Assembly (NCBI GenBank): GCA_002747185.1
Contig: PDTV01000004.1
Coordinates: 62,001 to 126,000, forward strand
Direction of reading: 5' to 3'
Source of the DNA: Candidatus Contendibacter odensensis
GTDB lineage: Bacteria; Pseudomonadota; Gammaproteobacteria; Competibacterales; Competibacteraceae
DNA: 64,000 nt
In this document: positions 37,099 through 48,283 of the stretch, piece after piece
How the letters are laid out: each line of letters starts with the position of its first letter
Numbering within the stretch: the first letter of the stretch is position 1
Program-made: the position numbers and the translations under genes
The notes under the pieces: generated by a model
The model's input: the letters and a program-made list of their open reading frames with translations, nothing else
Told to the model about the DNA's origin: nothing
The model's database searches: none

Positions 37099-39810
37099 TC
37101 AGTCCAGGCGACCGTGACATTGCTTGTATTTCTTGCCTGAGCCACAGGGACAAGGTTCATTACGGCCCACTTTGCGACCTTCGCGGACAAAAGGTGTTTT
37201 TGCCGCCTCCTGTTGCTGTGCATCAGGGTTGAAATCATCATGCGCTTCTGTCAGTGCTGATGGTTGCGCATGCTCAAAATGGATCTCTGAGGGGGAGAGG
37301 TGGTGATGTTCGGGCATCGGCTCCGGTTCAGTCTGGAGCTGTGCTTGCACAAGAAAACTGACGGCTTCATGATGAATACGCTGCACCAACGCCTGAAACA
37401 TCTCGAACGATTCACGCTTGTATTCTTGCTTGGGATTTTTTTGTGCATAACCGCGCAGATGAATGCCCTGGCGCAGATAATCCATCGCTGCCAGGTGTTC
37501 ACGCCAGTGGCCGTCCAGCACTTGAAGGAGTACTGCTTTTTCAAATTGCCGCATCCATGGTGCGCCTGCCAGCGCTTCTTTTTCAGCATACGCACGTTCC
37601 ATTTCGTCATAGATCCGTTTACGCAGGGGTTCTTCGTGTAATTCTTGATCAGCATCCAGCCAGCTACGCAGCGCGAGATCTAGGCCAAAGTCTTTTGTTA
37701 GCGCTTCTTCGAGACCGGCAATATCCCATTGCTCTTCGAGACTTTGTGGCGGAATGTAGTGGTTAATGGCCTGTTCAAGCACATTGCCGCGCATCTCTTG
37801 AAGTGTTTCTGAAACATCGTCTGCTTCCATTAGCTCGTTACGCCAGGCGTACATGACTTTACGTTGATCATTGGCGACATCGTCGAATTCAAGCAGATTT
37901 TTGCGAATATCGAAGTTATGCCCTTCTACTTTGCGTTGCGCATTTTCAATCGCTTTAGTCACCCAGGGATGCTCAATGGCCTCGCCTTTTTCCATCCCGA
38001 GCTTTTGCATCAAACCAGCCACTTTGTCCGAAGCGAAAATACGTAGCAGGTTATCTTCCAGCGATAGATAAAATCGGCTGGAGCCGGGATCACCTTGTCG
38101 GCCGGAGCGACCGCGCAACTGATTATCAATGCGCCGCGACTCGTGGCGTTCGGTGCCGATAACGTGTAGCCCACCAGCAGCCACTACCTGATCATGTCGC
38201 TGCTGCCATTCCTCTCGCAAGGCGTTTTGCGTGGTTTCATCGACGTTATTATCAAGTGACCTTAGCTCGGCTTGCAGATTGCCGCCCAGCACGATATCGG
38301 TACCACGACCGGCCATATTGGTGGCAATGGTTACTGTCCCGGGGCGGCCTGCCTGCACAATGATCTCGGCTTCTCTTTCATGCTGTTTGGCATTTAATAT
38401 CTGATGGGGAATCTTTTCTTTATCCAGCAATCTGGAGAGTAACTCTGATACCTCAATTGAGGTGGTGCCCACTAACGCGGGTTGCCCACGCTGGCAGCAA
38501 TCACGAATATCATCGAGCACTGCTTCATATTTTTCCTGTTGGGTGAGAAAGACCAGATCACCGCGATCATCACGAATCATCGGGAGATGGGTGGGCACCA
38601 CGATAACTTCCAGGCCATATATCTGCTGAAATTCAAACGCTTCGGTATCAGCAGTACCGGTCATACCGGCCAGTTTGTCGTACAATCGAAAGTAGTTTTG
38701 GAAAGTGATTGACGCGAGCGTTTGGTTTTCTGCCTGGATGGGTACACCTTCTTTAGCTTCTATCGCTTGGTGCAAGCCATCTGACCAGCGTCGGCCCGGC
38801 ATGGTGCGACCGGTGAATTCATCGACAATAATGGCTTCACCGTTTCGGACAATGTAGTCCACATCTTTCTGAAACAGGGCGTATGCACGCAAGCACGCAT
38901 TCATGTGATGAAAGATGCTGAGGTGGGCCGCATCGTATAAACTGTCACCTTCTTTCAATAGGCCATCTTCCAGCAGCAGCGTCTCGACATGCTCATGACC
39001 TGCCTCGGTTAGATAAGCCTGTTTGCTTTTTTCATCAACCCAGTAATCGCCAGGGCCTTCCTCTTCTTGTTGACGGCTGAGCTTGGGGATGATGGCGTTA
39101 ACACGACGGTACTGTTCAGAACTTTCTTCAGCGGGGCCGGAGATAATTAATGGGGTTCGTGCCTCGTCAATCAGAATCGAGTCTACTTCGTCAACGAGCG
39201 CGTAATGCAGGGGGCGTTGTACTTTTTGCTCCAGACTGAAAGCCATGTTATCGCGCAGGTAATCGAAACCATATTCGTTGTTTGTGCCGTAAGTGATATC
39301 GGCATTATAGGCTGCACGTTTTTCATCATGTTCCATGTCGGCGACCACGACACCGACTGTCATCCCTAAAAAGCGGTAAATTTTTCCCATCCATTCGGAG
39401 TCACGCCGGGCCAAATAATCGTTAACCGTAACAACGTGCACGCCTTTTCCGGTCAGCGCATTCAGATAAACCGGTAAGGTCGCCACCAGGGTTTTACCCT
39501 CGCCGGTACGCATTTCGGTAATTTTACCTTCATGAAGCACGATGCCACCGATAAGCTGTACGTCAAAATGCCTCATATCCAGGGTACGCTTACCCGCCTC
39601 GCGCACCACGGCGAAAGCTTCGGGTAGCAAAGCATCCAGGGGTTCGCTTTGGGTTAATCGGGTTTTGAATTCGTCGGTTTTGGCGCTCAAATCAGCATCA
39701 CTCAATGCCGATATGCCGGGTTCTAGCGCATTGATGCGTTCAACAGTCTTGCGCATGCGGCGTATCACGCGATCATTGCGGCTGCCGAAAAGGTTTTTCA
39801 GAATATTCAT
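37099..39810 (-). CDS. secA: Protein translocase ATPase SecA
   Basis: The motor of the SecYEG translocon. The 903-residue protein has NBD1 with [14 protein letters not shown] (Walker A) and [12 protein letters not shown], then the preprotein crosslinking domain. NBD2 has [14 protein letters not shown] and [10 protein letters not shown], followed by the helical scaffold. The C-terminal SecB/lipid-binding zinc motif [14 protein letters not shown] is present. The start is the ATG of [10 protein letters not shown] with an AAGG site, and the frame is open 10 codons upstream. No secM-like gene precedes it. The operon is secA-argJ-mutT. Confidence 0.97.
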   Translation of the reverse strand: MNILKNLFGSRNDRVIRRMRKTVERINALEPGISALSDADLSAKTDEFKTRLTQSEPLDALLPEAFAVVREAGKRTLDMRHFDVQLIGGIVLHEGKITEMRTGEGKTLVATLPVYLNALTGKGVHVVTVNDYLARRDSEWMGKIYRFLGMTVGVVVADMEHDEKRAAYNADITYGTNNEYGFDYLRDNMAFSLEQKVQRPLHYALVDEVDSILIDEARTPLIISGPAEESSEQYRRVNAIIPKLSRQQEEEGPGDYWVDEKSKQAYLTEAGHEHVETLLLEDGLLKEGDSLYDAAHLSIFHHMNACLRAYALFQKDVDYIVRNGEAIIVDEFTGRTMPGRRWSDGLHQAIEAKEGVPIQAENQTLASITFQNYFRLYDKLAGMTGTADTEAFEFQQIYGLEVIVVPTHLPMIRDDRGDLVFLTQQEKYEAVLDDIRDCCQRGQPALVGTTSIEVSELLSRLLDKEKIPHQILNAKQHEREAEIIVQAGRPGTVTIATNMAGRGTDIVLGGNLQAELRSLDNNVDETTQNALREEWQQRHDQVVAAGGLHVIGTERHESRRIDNQLRGRSGRQGDPGSSRFYLSLEDNLLRIFASDKVAGLMQKLGMEKGEAIEHPWVTKAIENAQRKVEGHNFDIRKNLLEFDDVANDQRKVMYAWRNELMEADDVSETLQEMRGNVLEQAINHYIPPQSLEEQWDIAGLEEALTKDFGLDLALRSWLDADQELHEEPLRKRIYDEMERAYAEKEALAGAPWMRQFEKAVLLQVLDGHWREHLAAMDYLRQGIHLRGYAQKNPKQEYKRESFEMFQALVQRIHHEAVSFLVQAQLQTEPEPMPEHHHLSPSEIHFEHAQPSALTEAHDDFNPDAQQQEAAKTPFVREGRKVGRNEPCPCGSGKKYKQCHGRLD

Positions 39811-39910
39811 TAATAGGATGCCTTTCGCTTCATGGCTCAAATCAAAAATGATTAGAATGATACCCTAGCGACAGCACCTTTGCGTGATGCAACGGGCGCT
39901 GAAAGCAAGA

Positions 39911-39947
39911 CACGCGACTTCCTGGAACATTGCCGGAAAGTCGCGTG
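39911..39947. terminator. Hairpin between lpxC and secA
   Basis: Arms 39911-39922 (CACGCGACTTCC) and 39935-39947 (GGAAAGTCGCGTG) pair fully except for one bulged base, with a 12-nt loop. On the minus strand it is followed by a T-rich but broken tract (TCTTGCTTTC). It is a plausible attenuator or terminator after lpxC. Confidence 0.45.
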
Positions 39948-39982
39948 CAGAAAAAATGGCTGACAGGGGGGAACGGAGAATT

Positions 39983-40900
39983 TTAGCCCGTAGTCTGAGC
40001 AGGTTGTAAATAGGAAATCGGCGCTTGCTGCTCATTGCTATATGTGATTTCTTCCCAGGCTGTCTGGTCAGCCAATAGCGCACGTAACAGGCGGTTGTTC
40101 AACGCATGACCTGATTTGTAACCGCTGAATGCACCGATCAGGCTGCATCCGAGCAGATACAGGTCACCGATAGCGTCCAGAATCTTATGTTTAACGAACT
40201 CATCTTCGTAGCGCAGACCATCTTCATTGAGAATGCGATAATCGTCTATCACAATGGCATTATCCAGCGTACCGCCCAATGCCAGTCGCCGTTCTCGTAG
40301 ATATTCCAAATCACGCATAAAGCCAAAGGTACGCGCCCGGCTCACTTCTTTAACGAAAGATGTGGTTGAAAAATCGACTGTTGCGTGTTGATTACGCCCT
40401 TTGAACAACGGATGGTCAAAGGAAATCGCAAATTCCACCTTGAAACCATCAAAGGGATCAAAGCGAGCCCATTTATCGCCATCCTCAACCAGCAATGACC
40501 GCTTGATGCGAATAAAGCGTTTCGCGGCATTTTGTTCCTGGATACCGGCTGACTGAATTAAAAACACAAATGGGCTGGCGCTGCCATCCATGATGGGAAC
40601 TTCAGCCGCACTGACATCCACATAGGCATTATCGATACCCAGGCCTGCGAAGGCGGATAATAGATGCTCAACAGTAGAGATCTGGTTTTTGCCTCTACCC
40701 AGCGTGGTTGATCGCTGGTGGGTATCGCCAACATTTTGTGGGCAGGCCTTGAGTTCAACCGGTTCAGGTAAATCGACGCGCCGAAACACAATGCCTGTAT
40801 CAGGAACTGCAGGTCGCAACGTCAAATAGACTTTCTCGCCTGTGTGCAGACCCACGCCGGTTGCCCGGATGGCGTTCTTTAAGGTTCGTTGCCGAATCAT
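39983..40900 (-). CDS. lpxC: UDP-3-O-acyl-N-acetylglucosamine deacetylase LpxC
   Basis: The zinc enzyme that commits to lipid A synthesis. The 305-residue protein has [18 protein letters not shown] with the zinc histidine and conserved Glu, [14 protein letters not shown], and [14 protein letters not shown] with the second histidine and Asp, the HxxxD pair. The length matches the family. The C-terminus is where FtsH/LapB-type degradation signals lie in E. coli. It lies 352 nt downstream of ftsZ, the usual end of the dcw cluster. Confidence 0.96.
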   Translation of the reverse strand: MIRQRTLKNAIRATGVGLHTGEKVYLTLRPAVPDTGIVFRRVDLPEPVELKACPQNVGDTHQRSTTLGRGKNQISTVEHLLSAFAGLGIDNAYVDVSAAEVPIMDGSASPFVFLIQSAGIQEQNAAKRFIRIKRSLLVEDGDKWARFDPFDGFKVEFAISFDHPLFKGRNQHATVDFSTTSFVKEVSRARTFGFMRDLEYLRERRLALGGTLDNAIVIDDYRILNEDGLRYEDEFVKHKILDAIGDLYLLGCSLIGAFSGYKSGHALNNRLLRALLADQTAWEEITYSNEQQAPISYLQPAQTTG

Positions 40901-41154
40901 ATGAGATTCCCCAATACGCCGATTAATTTAGAGCATGGCATCACGATGATTCCAGCCATGTCAGTATTACTGTCATCGTTTTGCTGGTGTATTGCATCCA
41001 CTGCTTGCGACCGTGAGCCCGTATATATTATGCCAAAGATAACGTAATTCGTAGCGATATTGCAACTTTTGTTTCTCTTTAGCAACGAGAGTTGTTGCTT
41101 GCTTGAGAAAATCCATGCTCTAGATTGAGACATGATTGTCACCAACCTGTCACC
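40901..41154. other. ftsZ-lpxC spacer, AT-rich part
   Basis: A probable site for an lpxC promoter on the minus strand. No clear hexamer pair was found. It contains a small inverted repeat AGCAAC...GTTGCT near 41082. No gene is seen. Confidence 0.4.
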
Positions 41155-41261
41155 GTATTCGTGACGATTATGCGCCATCAGCTTCAGGAGGGCTGAGATG
41201 CTGGTGTTCACCTCAGCCCTCCTGTATTCGTGACGATCATGCTGCATCAGCTTCAGGAGGG
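41155..41261. repeat. Duplicated ftsZ 3' end flanking a perfect 12-bp hairpin
   Basis: Copies 41155-41192 and 41224-41261 share 35 of 38 bases, from GTATTCGTGACGAT to CAGCTTCAGGAGGG. Copy 2 contains the ftsZ stop codon and the last codon. Between them, AGGAGGGCTGAG (41186-41197) and CTCAGCCCTCCT (41212-41223) form a perfect stem with a 14-nt loop. On the minus strand this hairpin lies about 30 nt past the ftsZ stop. It has no T run, so it may be a processing or stability element rather than an intrinsic terminator. Confidence 0.85.
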
Positions 41262-42455
41262 GGTCTCGATGCCGTTGGCCTGACGACGCAGGAATGCCGG
41301 AATATCCAAAGTGGCACTTTCTTCCAATTCGACGCTGCTCGATCCATCACCTATTGCACGATTGGAACGAGCGGTGCGGGATGTTTGCTCACTTGCTTCG
41401 CTAGTACGTGGGTGTACCAACTTGAAAGGCGGGATTGACGAGTCCCGATCGCGGGGCCCGCGTTGTGGCTGCCGGGCGGAGGATGTGCTATGGCCAATAC
41501 CGGTTGCGACCACGGTGACCCGTAGTTCGTTGTGCATATCCATATCAATCGCTGTACCCACGACCACCTGGGCATCTTCCGAAGCCAGATCCTTGATGGT
41601 ATTACCCACTTCCTCAAACTCGCCAATTGTTAAATCCATGCCAGAGGTGATGTTAACCAAAAGCCCCCTGGCGCCAGCAAGATTAACATTTTCCAGCAAC
41701 GGACTGGAGACCGCCGCTTCAGCGGCTTCGCGCGCCCGGCCGTCGCCTACGGCACAGCCGGTGCCCATCATGGCCATACCCATCTCTTTCATCACGGTAC
41801 GAACGTCGGCGAAATCGACGTTGATCAGCCCTGGATTAGTAATGAGTTCGGCAATACCTTGTACCGCGCCTAGCAATACGTTGTTGGCTGCTTTGAAGGA
41901 GTCCAGCAAGCTGGTGCTTTTACCAAGCACGGCCAGTAGCTTTTCGTTAGGAATCACAATGAGCGAATCGACATGCTCACTGAGTTCGTTCGTTCCGTGT
42001 ACGGCGGCTTCCATACGTTTCTTGCCCTCAAACGGGAAGGGTTTGGTGACGACCGCGACGGTGAGGATGCCCAGCTCCCGCGCAAGTTGCGCGACTACGG
42101 GAGCTGCACCGGTACCCGTACCACCGCCCATACCGGCCGTGATGAACACCATATCGGCGCCCAGCAAGGTTTCCTTGATGCGTTCGCAATCCTCTTCGGC
42201 AGCCTGTCGGCCAATATCAGGATTGGCACCTGCACCCAAGCCCTTGGTGATATTGGCACCAATCTGAAGTGTGTTGGGTACTTCACAATTACTGAGTGCC
42301 TGTGCATCGGTATTGGCACAAATAAATTCCACGCCTTCGATATTGGCAGTCAACATTTCCTTGACGGCATTGCTGCCACCGCCACCCACACCAATCACCT
42401 TGATGATTGCGGACGCCATACTACTATCGCCATTTTCCAGTTCAAACATAGTCAT
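41253..42455 (-). CDS. ftsZ: Cell division GTPase FtsZ
   Basis: The tubulin-like Z-ring protein. The 400-residue protein has IKVIGVGGGGSNAV, the tubulin signature GGGTGTGAAPVVA, and NVDFADVRTVM (T7-loop region with the catalytic Asp). A variable linker leads to the conserved C-terminal peptide LDIPAFLRRQA, which binds FtsA and ZipA. The ATG at 42455 has GAGGAG upstream. A second ATG two codons on (MFELENG) is also plausible. It ends in a duplicated segment. Confidence 0.97.
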   Translation of the reverse strand: MTMFELENGDSSMASAIIKVIGVGGGGSNAVKEMLTANIEGVEFICANTDAQALSNCEVPNTLQIGANITKGLGAGANPDIGRQAAEEDCERIKETLLGADMVFITAGMGGGTGTGAAPVVAQLARELGILTVAVVTKPFPFEGKKRMEAAVHGTNELSEHVDSLIVIPNEKLLAVLGKSTSLLDSFKAANNVLLGAVQGIAELITNPGLINVDFADVRTVMKEMGMAMMGTGCAVGDGRAREAAEAAVSSPLLENVNLAGARGLLVNITSGMDLTIGEFEEVGNTIKDLASEDAQVVVGTAIDMDMHNELRVTVVATGIGHSTSSARQPQRGPRDRDSSIPPFKLVHPRTSEASEQTSRTARSNRAIGDGSSSVELEESATLDIPAFLRRQANGIETPS

Positions 42456-42521
42456 ATGTGCTTTCTCCTCAAAAAAAGATTCTTTTCAACCCAATTTTCC
42501 TGCCTTGAACGTAACAACAAC

Positions 42522-43757
42522 TCAAACATAACCTTTAAACAGATTCTTAATGTGACTCCATAAGCCCTTGGAATGAATTATGGGTCCGGTCACCGCCTGA
42601 TGACCCAGCTGGGTTTCATTACCGCATAGCAACAAGCCGACAGCAGTGGCATATGCCGGGTTACGCATGACATCCTGTAGTCCAGTGACATCCTGTGGTA
42701 ATCCCAGACGTACAGGCATGTGCAGTATTCCCTCAGCCAATTCCACGATGCCATCCACGCGGGCAGCGCCGCCGGTAAGTACCATGCCGGCTGCAACCAT
42801 GCTCTCAAAGCCACTGCGCTGAAGCTCTTCCCGGACAAATTCAAAGAGCTCCTCATAGCGTGATTCCACTACTTCAGACAGGTCATAGTGGGAAAATGCC
42901 TGCCCCCCCCGATCTTGAAGGCTGTTCGCTTCAATATGCTCATCGGGTCGAGCAAGCTGTTTGAGACAGCAGGCGTGTTCAATCTTGATTTCTTCCGCTG
43001 ACTGGGTCGAGGTGCGAAAGACGGACGCGATGTCGCTGGTCACCTGGCCGCCGGCTACCGGGATTACAGCGGTATGAGTAATCGCGCTTTCGGAAAACAC
43101 GGCCAGGTCGCTGGTACCACCTCCCAGATCCAGCAGACAGACGCCGAGTTCCTTTTCATCCTGATTCAGGATTGCCCGACTGGATGCCAGGGTTTGTGGA
43201 ATGATGTCATCGACCTCCAGGCCACAGCGTTGTACACATTTAATAATGTTCTGCGCTGCGCTGGCGGCACCTGTGACGATATGCACACGCACCTCAAGCC
43301 GTACGCCGGACATGCCGATAGGGTCCTGAATACCCCCCTGGCCATCAACAATGAACTCCTGTGGCAGGATTTGCAGTATCCGCTGGTCAGCAGGAATGGC
43401 GACCACGCGTGCCGCTTCAATCACACGATTGACATCATTGATAGTGACCTCGTTATTTTTAATGGCAGTAACGCCATCAGAATTGAAGCTGCGAATATGG
43501 CTGCCGGAAATGCCGGTATAGACCGAGTGAATTCGACAACCTGCCATTTCCTCAGCTTTTTGCAGGGCGCTTTGAATCGAGCGTACGGTCAATTCAAGAT
43601 TGACCACCACACCTTTCTTCAAGCCGTGTGATGGCTGGGCGCCGATACCGACAACCTCAATCGTGCCATCGTCATTGATCTCACCGACCATGACCACCAC
43701 TTTTGCTGTGCCAATATCCAGACTAACAATCAAACCTTTATCTTCTTTTTTTGCCAT
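42522..43757 (-). CDS. ftsA: Cell division protein FtsA
   Basis: An actin-like membrane anchor of the Z ring. The 411-residue protein has the phosphate-binding IVSLDIGTAKVV, LDLGGGTSDLAVF and VLTGGAARVDGI, with an SHDS 1C domain and a C-terminal amphipathic helix (LWSHIKNLFKGYV). The loop normally reading like SVGxRPPR is SLQDRGGQAF here, encoded over a run of eight G. The alignment stays in frame on both sides. The operon order is ddl-ftsQ-ftsA-ftsZ. Confidence 0.95.
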   Translation of the reverse strand: MAKKEDKGLIVSLDIGTAKVVVMVGEINDDGTIEVVGIGAQPSHGLKKGVVVNLELTVRSIQSALQKAEEMAGCRIHSVYTGISGSHIRSFNSDGVTAIKNNEVTINDVNRVIEAARVVAIPADQRILQILPQEFIVDGQGGIQDPIGMSGVRLEVRVHIVTGAASAAQNIIKCVQRCGLEVDDIIPQTLASSRAILNQDEKELGVCLLDLGGGTSDLAVFSESAITHTAVIPVAGGQVTSDIASVFRTSTQSAEEIKIEHACCLKQLARPDEHIEANSLQDRGGQAFSHYDLSEVVESRYEELFEFVREELQRSGFESMVAAGMVLTGGAARVDGIVELAEGILHMPVRLGLPQDVTGLQDVMRNPAYATAVGLLLCGNETQLGHQAVTGPIIHSKGLWSHIKNLFKGYV

Positions 43758-43780
43758 GACTGTTTGTTCCCTGTAACCGC

Positions 43781-44584
43781 CTACCCTGCCGTTGGTCGTT
43801 TTGTTTTCCAGCGCACTGCAAACCCGTTGATATAGCGCAAATCAATCACCGCAATGTATTTGGCCTGCGCGGCCAATACTCGGGGATAAACATCAGCGAG
43901 TCGCAGTAACCGCTGCTTGAAATGCTTGCGGCCAATATGTGCTTCCAGGCCGTTTTCAAAGGTAAGCCACCAGGAGCGCCTTTCATCCTGAACGAGTTTT
44001 ACGAGCTTTAGATTCACCGGCTCAAGCAAGGCGCGTGTTTCCCGATAGGCTTGTATCAATGTTTTTTCATGACCATTGGGCCCAGTCAGTCGTGGCCATT
44101 TTTTCAATTGGCGAATCACAGTTGGCCTGAATCGCTGACCGTTGACATCGACCATTTCATCATTGCCCCAATAACCGAAGGCAATCCGCTCGCGCAGGTT
44201 GACCTGGATGATGTTTGGCCACCAGCGACCTATTGAGACCTGTTCAACCCAGGGATTGGCTGCCAGTCTGTCGCGCAAGGTATCGAGGTTGGCGACAAAA
44301 AAATTCTGGCCTAGATATTCACGGGCGATAGGTTTTAGATCCTCATTGCTCAGATTGCGTAACTCGCCCTTGATCTGAACATGTTGCAACGGGAAGGCGC
44401 CGGGCGCCTGTAATTTTTTGGCAGCCACCTGTACACCAAAACCAACAGCAGCGAGTACCAGCACTACGCCTGACCAACGCAGCAATGGCCTTAAAATGGC
44501 CATCCACTGTTTTGCAGTGGAGGAAGCCCTTGTTTTTCGCTTAAGCGATGTGGCGCCTCGGCGATGTCCACGATTTAAACGCAT
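43781..44584 (-). CDS. ftsQ: Cell division protein FtsQ
   Basis: A bitopic divisome protein of 267 residues that links the Z ring to FtsL/FtsB. It has a basic cytoplasmic tail with RRGATSLKRKTR, one membrane helix (about 33-50), and a POTRA domain (FPLQHVQIKGELRNLS...LRDRLAANPWVEQVSIGRWW). The beta domain has IQVNLRERIAFGYWG. It is 23 nt before ftsA and 141 nt after ddl. Confidence 0.93.
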   Translation of the reverse strand: MRLNRGHRRGATSLKRKTRASSTAKQWMAILRPLLRWSGVVLVLAAVGFGVQVAAKKLQAPGAFPLQHVQIKGELRNLSNEDLKPIAREYLGQNFFVANLDTLRDRLAANPWVEQVSIGRWWPNIIQVNLRERIAFGYWGNDEMVDVNGQRFRPTVIRQLKKWPRLTGPNGHEKTLIQAYRETRALLEPVNLKLVKLVQDERRSWWLTFENGLEAHIGRKHFKQRLLRLADVYPRVLAAQAKYIAVIDLRYINGFAVRWKTKRPTAG

Positions 44585-44725
44585 GATAAGTCCTTACCCC
44601 TGGGTTTGGGCGGTACGAAAATGTCGTCGTATCCAGCACCCACACATCCTCCTGTCAACGGTTTTGGCGTTTTAGCCATGACAGAGACGGGGAATGTCGC
44701 TGGGTATTCCCTGGGTGCTGTCAAG

Positions 44726-45676
44726 TTATTCAATTCGATCAAAGCTGGTTTCCAGAATTTGCCAGACCAGATCCTCAAAATTGATTCCTGCCTCTCGTGC
44801 AGCCATGGGTACCAGGCTATGATCGGTCATGCCGGGAACGGTATTGACTTCCAGTAGCCACGGTTGATTTTGTGCATCTACGATAAGATCGACCCGTCCC
44901 CAACCAAAGCCATTCACAGTTGCGAAGGCACGGCTGACAAGATCGCGTAATGCGGTTTCCCGTGCTTCGGTCAGGCCGCATGGACATAGATACCTGGTGT
45001 CGTTGGCGTGGTATTTGGCTTCGTAGTCGTAGAATGTGCGGGGTGTTTCCAGGCGAATCAGCGGCAGCGCCTCGTTGCACAGCAACGCGCCGGTATACTC
45101 TGGGCCCTGGATCCACGGTTCTACCAGCACCGGCGAGTGACAGGCCGAGGCTTGTGCCCAGGCAGCTTCGCATTGCTTAATCGTTTCAACCCGGCTGATG
45201 CCAATGCTGGACCCTTCGCGGGAGGGCTTGACTGCAAGCGGTAGACCCAGTTCACCGGCCGCTGCAACCAGTTCAGCAGCACTGCCAATCAATCGGCTTG
45301 GTGGTGTGGGTAAGCCGGCGCCTAGCCACACTTGCTTGGTGCGCATCTTGTCCATGCCGAGTGATGAGGCCAGCACGCCACTACCGGTGTAAGGCAAGCC
45401 CAGAATTTCCAGTGCGCCTTGAATTTCGCCATCTTCACCGCCGCGTCCGTGCAGTACGATAAAAACACGATCAAACCGGCCCTGTGCCAGTACCTGCAAA
45501 ATCTGGCGGTCGGCATCAATACCGTGTGCGTTAACACCGCGTGCTTGTAGTGCTGTCAGCACGGCCCGGCCACTGTTGAGCGAAACCTCCCGCTCGGCTG
45601 ACCAGCCACCGAACAGCACGGCAACCTTGCCGAAAGCTGCTGGATCATTTATTTTGCGCTGCTGTGCCTGTTGCAT
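44726..45676 (-). CDS. ddl: D-alanine--D-alanine ligase
   Basis: An ATP-grasp ligase making D-Ala-D-Ala. The 316-residue protein has VAVLFGGWSAEREVSLNSG, LHGRGGEDGEIQGALEILG, YTGSGVLASSLGMDK and the metal-binding LLEVNTVPGMTDHSL. The ATG of MQQAQQRK is chosen for its GAGG site. A TTG at 45721 overlapping the murC stop would add 15 residues. murB is not found between murC and ddl, as in pseudomonads where it lies elsewhere. Confidence 0.94.
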   Translation of the reverse strand: MQQAQQRKINDPAAFGKVAVLFGGWSAEREVSLNSGRAVLTALQARGVNAHGIDADRQILQVLAQGRFDRVFIVLHGRGGEDGEIQGALEILGLPYTGSGVLASSLGMDKMRTKQVWLGAGLPTPPSRLIGSAAELVAAAGELGLPLAVKPSREGSSIGISRVETIKQCEAAWAQASACHSPVLVEPWIQGPEYTGALLCNEALPLIRLETPRTFYDYEAKYHANDTRYLCPCGLTEARETALRDLVSRAFATVNGFGWGRVDLIVDAQNQPWLLEVNTVPGMTDHSLVPMAAREAGINFEDLVWQILETSFDRIE

Positions 45677-45717
45677 GTGTTGTTCCTCTGGTATTCCATT
45701 CGGAAAACGCTGATAAC

Positions 45718-47163
45718 TCAACCCTTAGCCGGTAGACCTTCACGACCCAGGCGCGCTGCCATGGCGCCGATGCTGCCCGCACCCATCAATAGCAACAAGT
45801 CGCCATCATTGAGCAGATCAGGTAATAGGGCTGGAAGGTCGGCAATCCGCTCGACAAAAACCGGCGCCACCTTGCCGCGAACACGAATAGCGCGACTCAG
45901 ACTACGCCCGTCAGCACCAAAGATGGCGTGTTCACCCGCCGGGTACACCTCCAGCAGAACCAGGGCATCCACTTCAGAGAGTACCTGGGCAAAGTCGTCA
46001 AACAGGTCGCGGGTGCGGCTGAAACGATGCGGCTGGAAGGTCAATACCAGGCGACGTTTGGGCCAGGCACTGCGGATGGCTTCCAGTACAGCTCTGATTT
46101 CGCGGGGGTGATGGCCATAGTCATCCATCAGTGTGACACGGCCACCATTGGGTAATGCCAGTTCACCGTGTTGCTGGAAGCGGCGGCCGATACCTTGAAA
46201 ATTGGATAGTGCACGGCAGATCGCATTGCCCGGCACCCCCAGTTCGTGTGCTACCGCAATCGCAGCCAGTGCATTGAGCACACTATGGCGACCGGGCAGG
46301 TTCAGGACAACGGATAATGGTATGTCGAGATGGGGCAGATGTGCCTGAAAATGAGTTTGCAGGCCATCTTGCCTGATATTCGTTGCGCGCACATCACAGT
46401 CTTGACCCGTGCCATAACTCAAGACCGGTCGTCCTGCGCGGGGCAAGATGGCGCATACCTGAGGGTCGTCGGTGCATAACACGGCCAGTCCGTAAAAAGG
46501 CAGGTGGTGCAAAAATTCGATAAATGTCTCGCACAGACGACCGAAATCACCGCCGTAGGTCGAAAGATGATCAGCATCGATGTTGGTAACGACCGCCAGC
46601 ATCGGTTGTAAATATAAGAACGAAGCATCACTCTCATCAGCTTCAGCCACCAGGTACTGGCTTGCACCCAGGCGGGCATTGGCGCCTGCACTATTGAGCA
46701 AGCCGCCAATGACAAAGGTTGGGTCAAGGCCGCCCTCGGCCAAAATACTGGCGATCAGACTTGTGGTGGTGGTTTTGCCGTGTGTTCCCGCTACAGCGAT
46801 GCCATAGCGAAAACGCATGAGCTCAGCCAGCATCTCGGCGCGAGGTACTACCGGAATGCGGGCCGCACGTGCTGCGATAATCTCTGGATTATCCTCGGCG
46901 ACCGCACTGGATGTGACCACGACATCGCAGCCGGCAACCTGTTCGGCCGCGTGTCCCCTGTAAAGAGTTGCGCCCAGCTGCTCCAGTCGTGCTGTTACTG
47001 CGCTGGTACGCAGGTCAGAGCCGGATACACTGTAATCCATATTGAGCAATACTTCGGCAATACCACTCATGCCGGCGCCACCGATACCAATAAGATGAAT
47101 GCGGCGCATGCGGCGCATGTCACGACAGGCTTCTGGCATGCTGGCCAGTATTGATCTATTCAT
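45718..47163 (-). CDS. murC: UDP-N-acetylmuramate--L-alanine ligase MurC
   Basis: Adds L-Ala to UDP-MurNAc. The 481-residue Mur ligase has [18 protein letters not shown] at the N-terminus, the ATP loop [15 protein letters not shown], and [14 protein letters not shown] typical of MurC. The start at the ATG of [11 protein letters not shown] overlaps murG by 8 nt and matches the E. coli N-terminus. Upstream in-frame starts inside murG are less likely. Confidence 0.95.
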   Translation of the reverse strand: MNRSILASMPEACRDMRRMRRIHLIGIGGAGMSGIAEVLLNMDYSVSGSDLRTSAVTARLEQLGATLYRGHAAEQVAGCDVVVTSSAVAEDNPEIIAARAARIPVVPRAEMLAELMRFRYGIAVAGTHGKTTTTSLIASILAEGGLDPTFVIGGLLNSAGANARLGASQYLVAEADESDASFLYLQPMLAVVTNIDADHLSTYGGDFGRLCETFIEFLHHLPFYGLAVLCTDDPQVCAILPRAGRPVLSYGTGQDCDVRATNIRQDGLQTHFQAHLPHLDIPLSVVLNLPGRHSVLNALAAIAVAHELGVPGNAICRALSNFQGIGRRFQQHGELALPNGGRVTLMDDYGHHPREIRAVLEAIRSAWPKRRLVLTFQPHRFSRTRDLFDDFAQVLSEVDALVLLEVYPAGEHAIFGADGRSLSRAIRVRGKVAPVFVERIADLPALLPDLLNDGDLLLLMGAGSIGAMAARLGREGLPAKG

Positions 47164-48283
47164 GGGCATGATTCTTGACAACGCTATCATCGACAGAAGG
47201 CGGGCGGGCCTGCTCCAGACACACCCGGGCTACCCGCTCAGCCGCTCCATGCATGGCACTGTGTCGTGCAGCCTCGGCCATGGCTAACAGACGTTTACGG
47301 TCACTGAACAGTTCGCGTAAGGTCGTTGCCAGATCCTCAGCCGTTAAATCGGCTTGTTGAAAGAGGCGTGCTGCACCGTTTTGTTCCAGGAAGCGGGCAT
47401 TGGCTGTCTGGTGGTCGTCCACAGCGAATGGAAAGGGAATCAGGATTGCGCCGATACCGGCAGCCGCCAGTTCCGCAATGGTCAATGCGCCGGCACGACA
47501 GAGCACCAGATCAGCCCAGGCGTACGCTTCAGCCATATCATTAATAAAAGGTGTCAGTTTCGCGCTGACCTCAGCGGCGCGATAGGCATCTTCAGCGGCC
47601 TGTTGCAGTTGTCCACCGGCCTGATGCCAAACTTCTGGACGCTCATCCGCTTTCAGCAGGGCAAGCGCCTGTGGAACCAGTTGGTTCAAGGCCAGGGCGC
47701 CACGGCTGCCACCCACAACCAGCAAACGGTATTTTTGATCATTGCGCGCGGCGAAACGGGTTGCTGGTGGTGGTAAGGCCGTAATGGGGGCACGCACCGG
47801 ATTGCCCACCGTTTCTGCGTGTTGCGCTGCCGGAAAAGTGTCGGGAAAGGCTTGCAGGACGTGATCGGTACATGTTGCCAGCCAGCGATTGGTCATGCCG
47901 GAAACGGCATTTTGCTCATGTACGATCAGTGGAATGCCCAGCAGCCGTGCCATCAGGCCGCCAGGGCCACTGGCAAATCCCCCCATACCCAGTACAGCCG
48001 CCGGTTGTAAGCGTCGGAGAATTGTTCGGGCTTGCCACATCGCCCGAGCCAGCATAAACGGCATGGCCAGCAAACGCACTGGACCCTTGCCGCGTAATCC
48101 AGCAACATCAATACATTCCAGCGGAATACCGGCATCAGGTACCAGTTTTGCTTCCAGGCCTTCCTGTGTTCCCATCCAGGCGACAGCCACACCTTGCGCC
48201 CGCAGGCAATCGGCCACAGCGAGTGCCGGGAAGACGTGGCCACCGGTGCCACCGGCCATAATCAGGACCAGGCGAGTATTCAT
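47156..48283 (-). CDS. murG: Lipid II synthase MurG (GlcNAc transferase)
   Basis: Transfers GlcNAc to lipid I on the cytoplasmic face. The 375-residue GT-B protein has [17 protein letters not shown] near the start, [27 protein letters not shown], and the donor-binding [20 protein letters not shown]. The ATG at 48283 overlaps the ftsW stop as ATGA. Longer upstream frame starts would lie inside ftsW. Confidence 0.95.
   Translation of the reverse strand: MNTRLVLIMAGGTGGHVFPALAVADCLRAQGVAVAWMGTQEGLEAKLVPDAGIPLECIDVAGLRGKGPVRLLAMPFMLARAMWQARTILRRLQPAAVLGMGGFASGPGGLMARLLGIPLIVHEQNAVSGMTNRWLATCTDHVLQAFPDTFPAAQHAETVGNPVRAPITALPPPATRFAARNDQKYRLLVVGGSRGALALNQLVPQALALLKADERPEVWHQAGGQLQQAAEDAYRAAEVSAKLTPFINDMAEAYAWADLVLCRAGALTIAELAAAGIGAILIPFPFAVDDHQTANARFLEQNGAARLFQQADLTAEDLATTLRELFSDRKRLLAMAEAARHSAMHGAAERVARVCLEQARPPSVDDSVVKNHAHE

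Noticed and set aside
45676..45718. Missing murB between murC and ddl
   Set aside because: In several gammaproteobacteria (for example pseudomonads and enterics) murB lies outside the dcw cluster, so its absence here is not informative.
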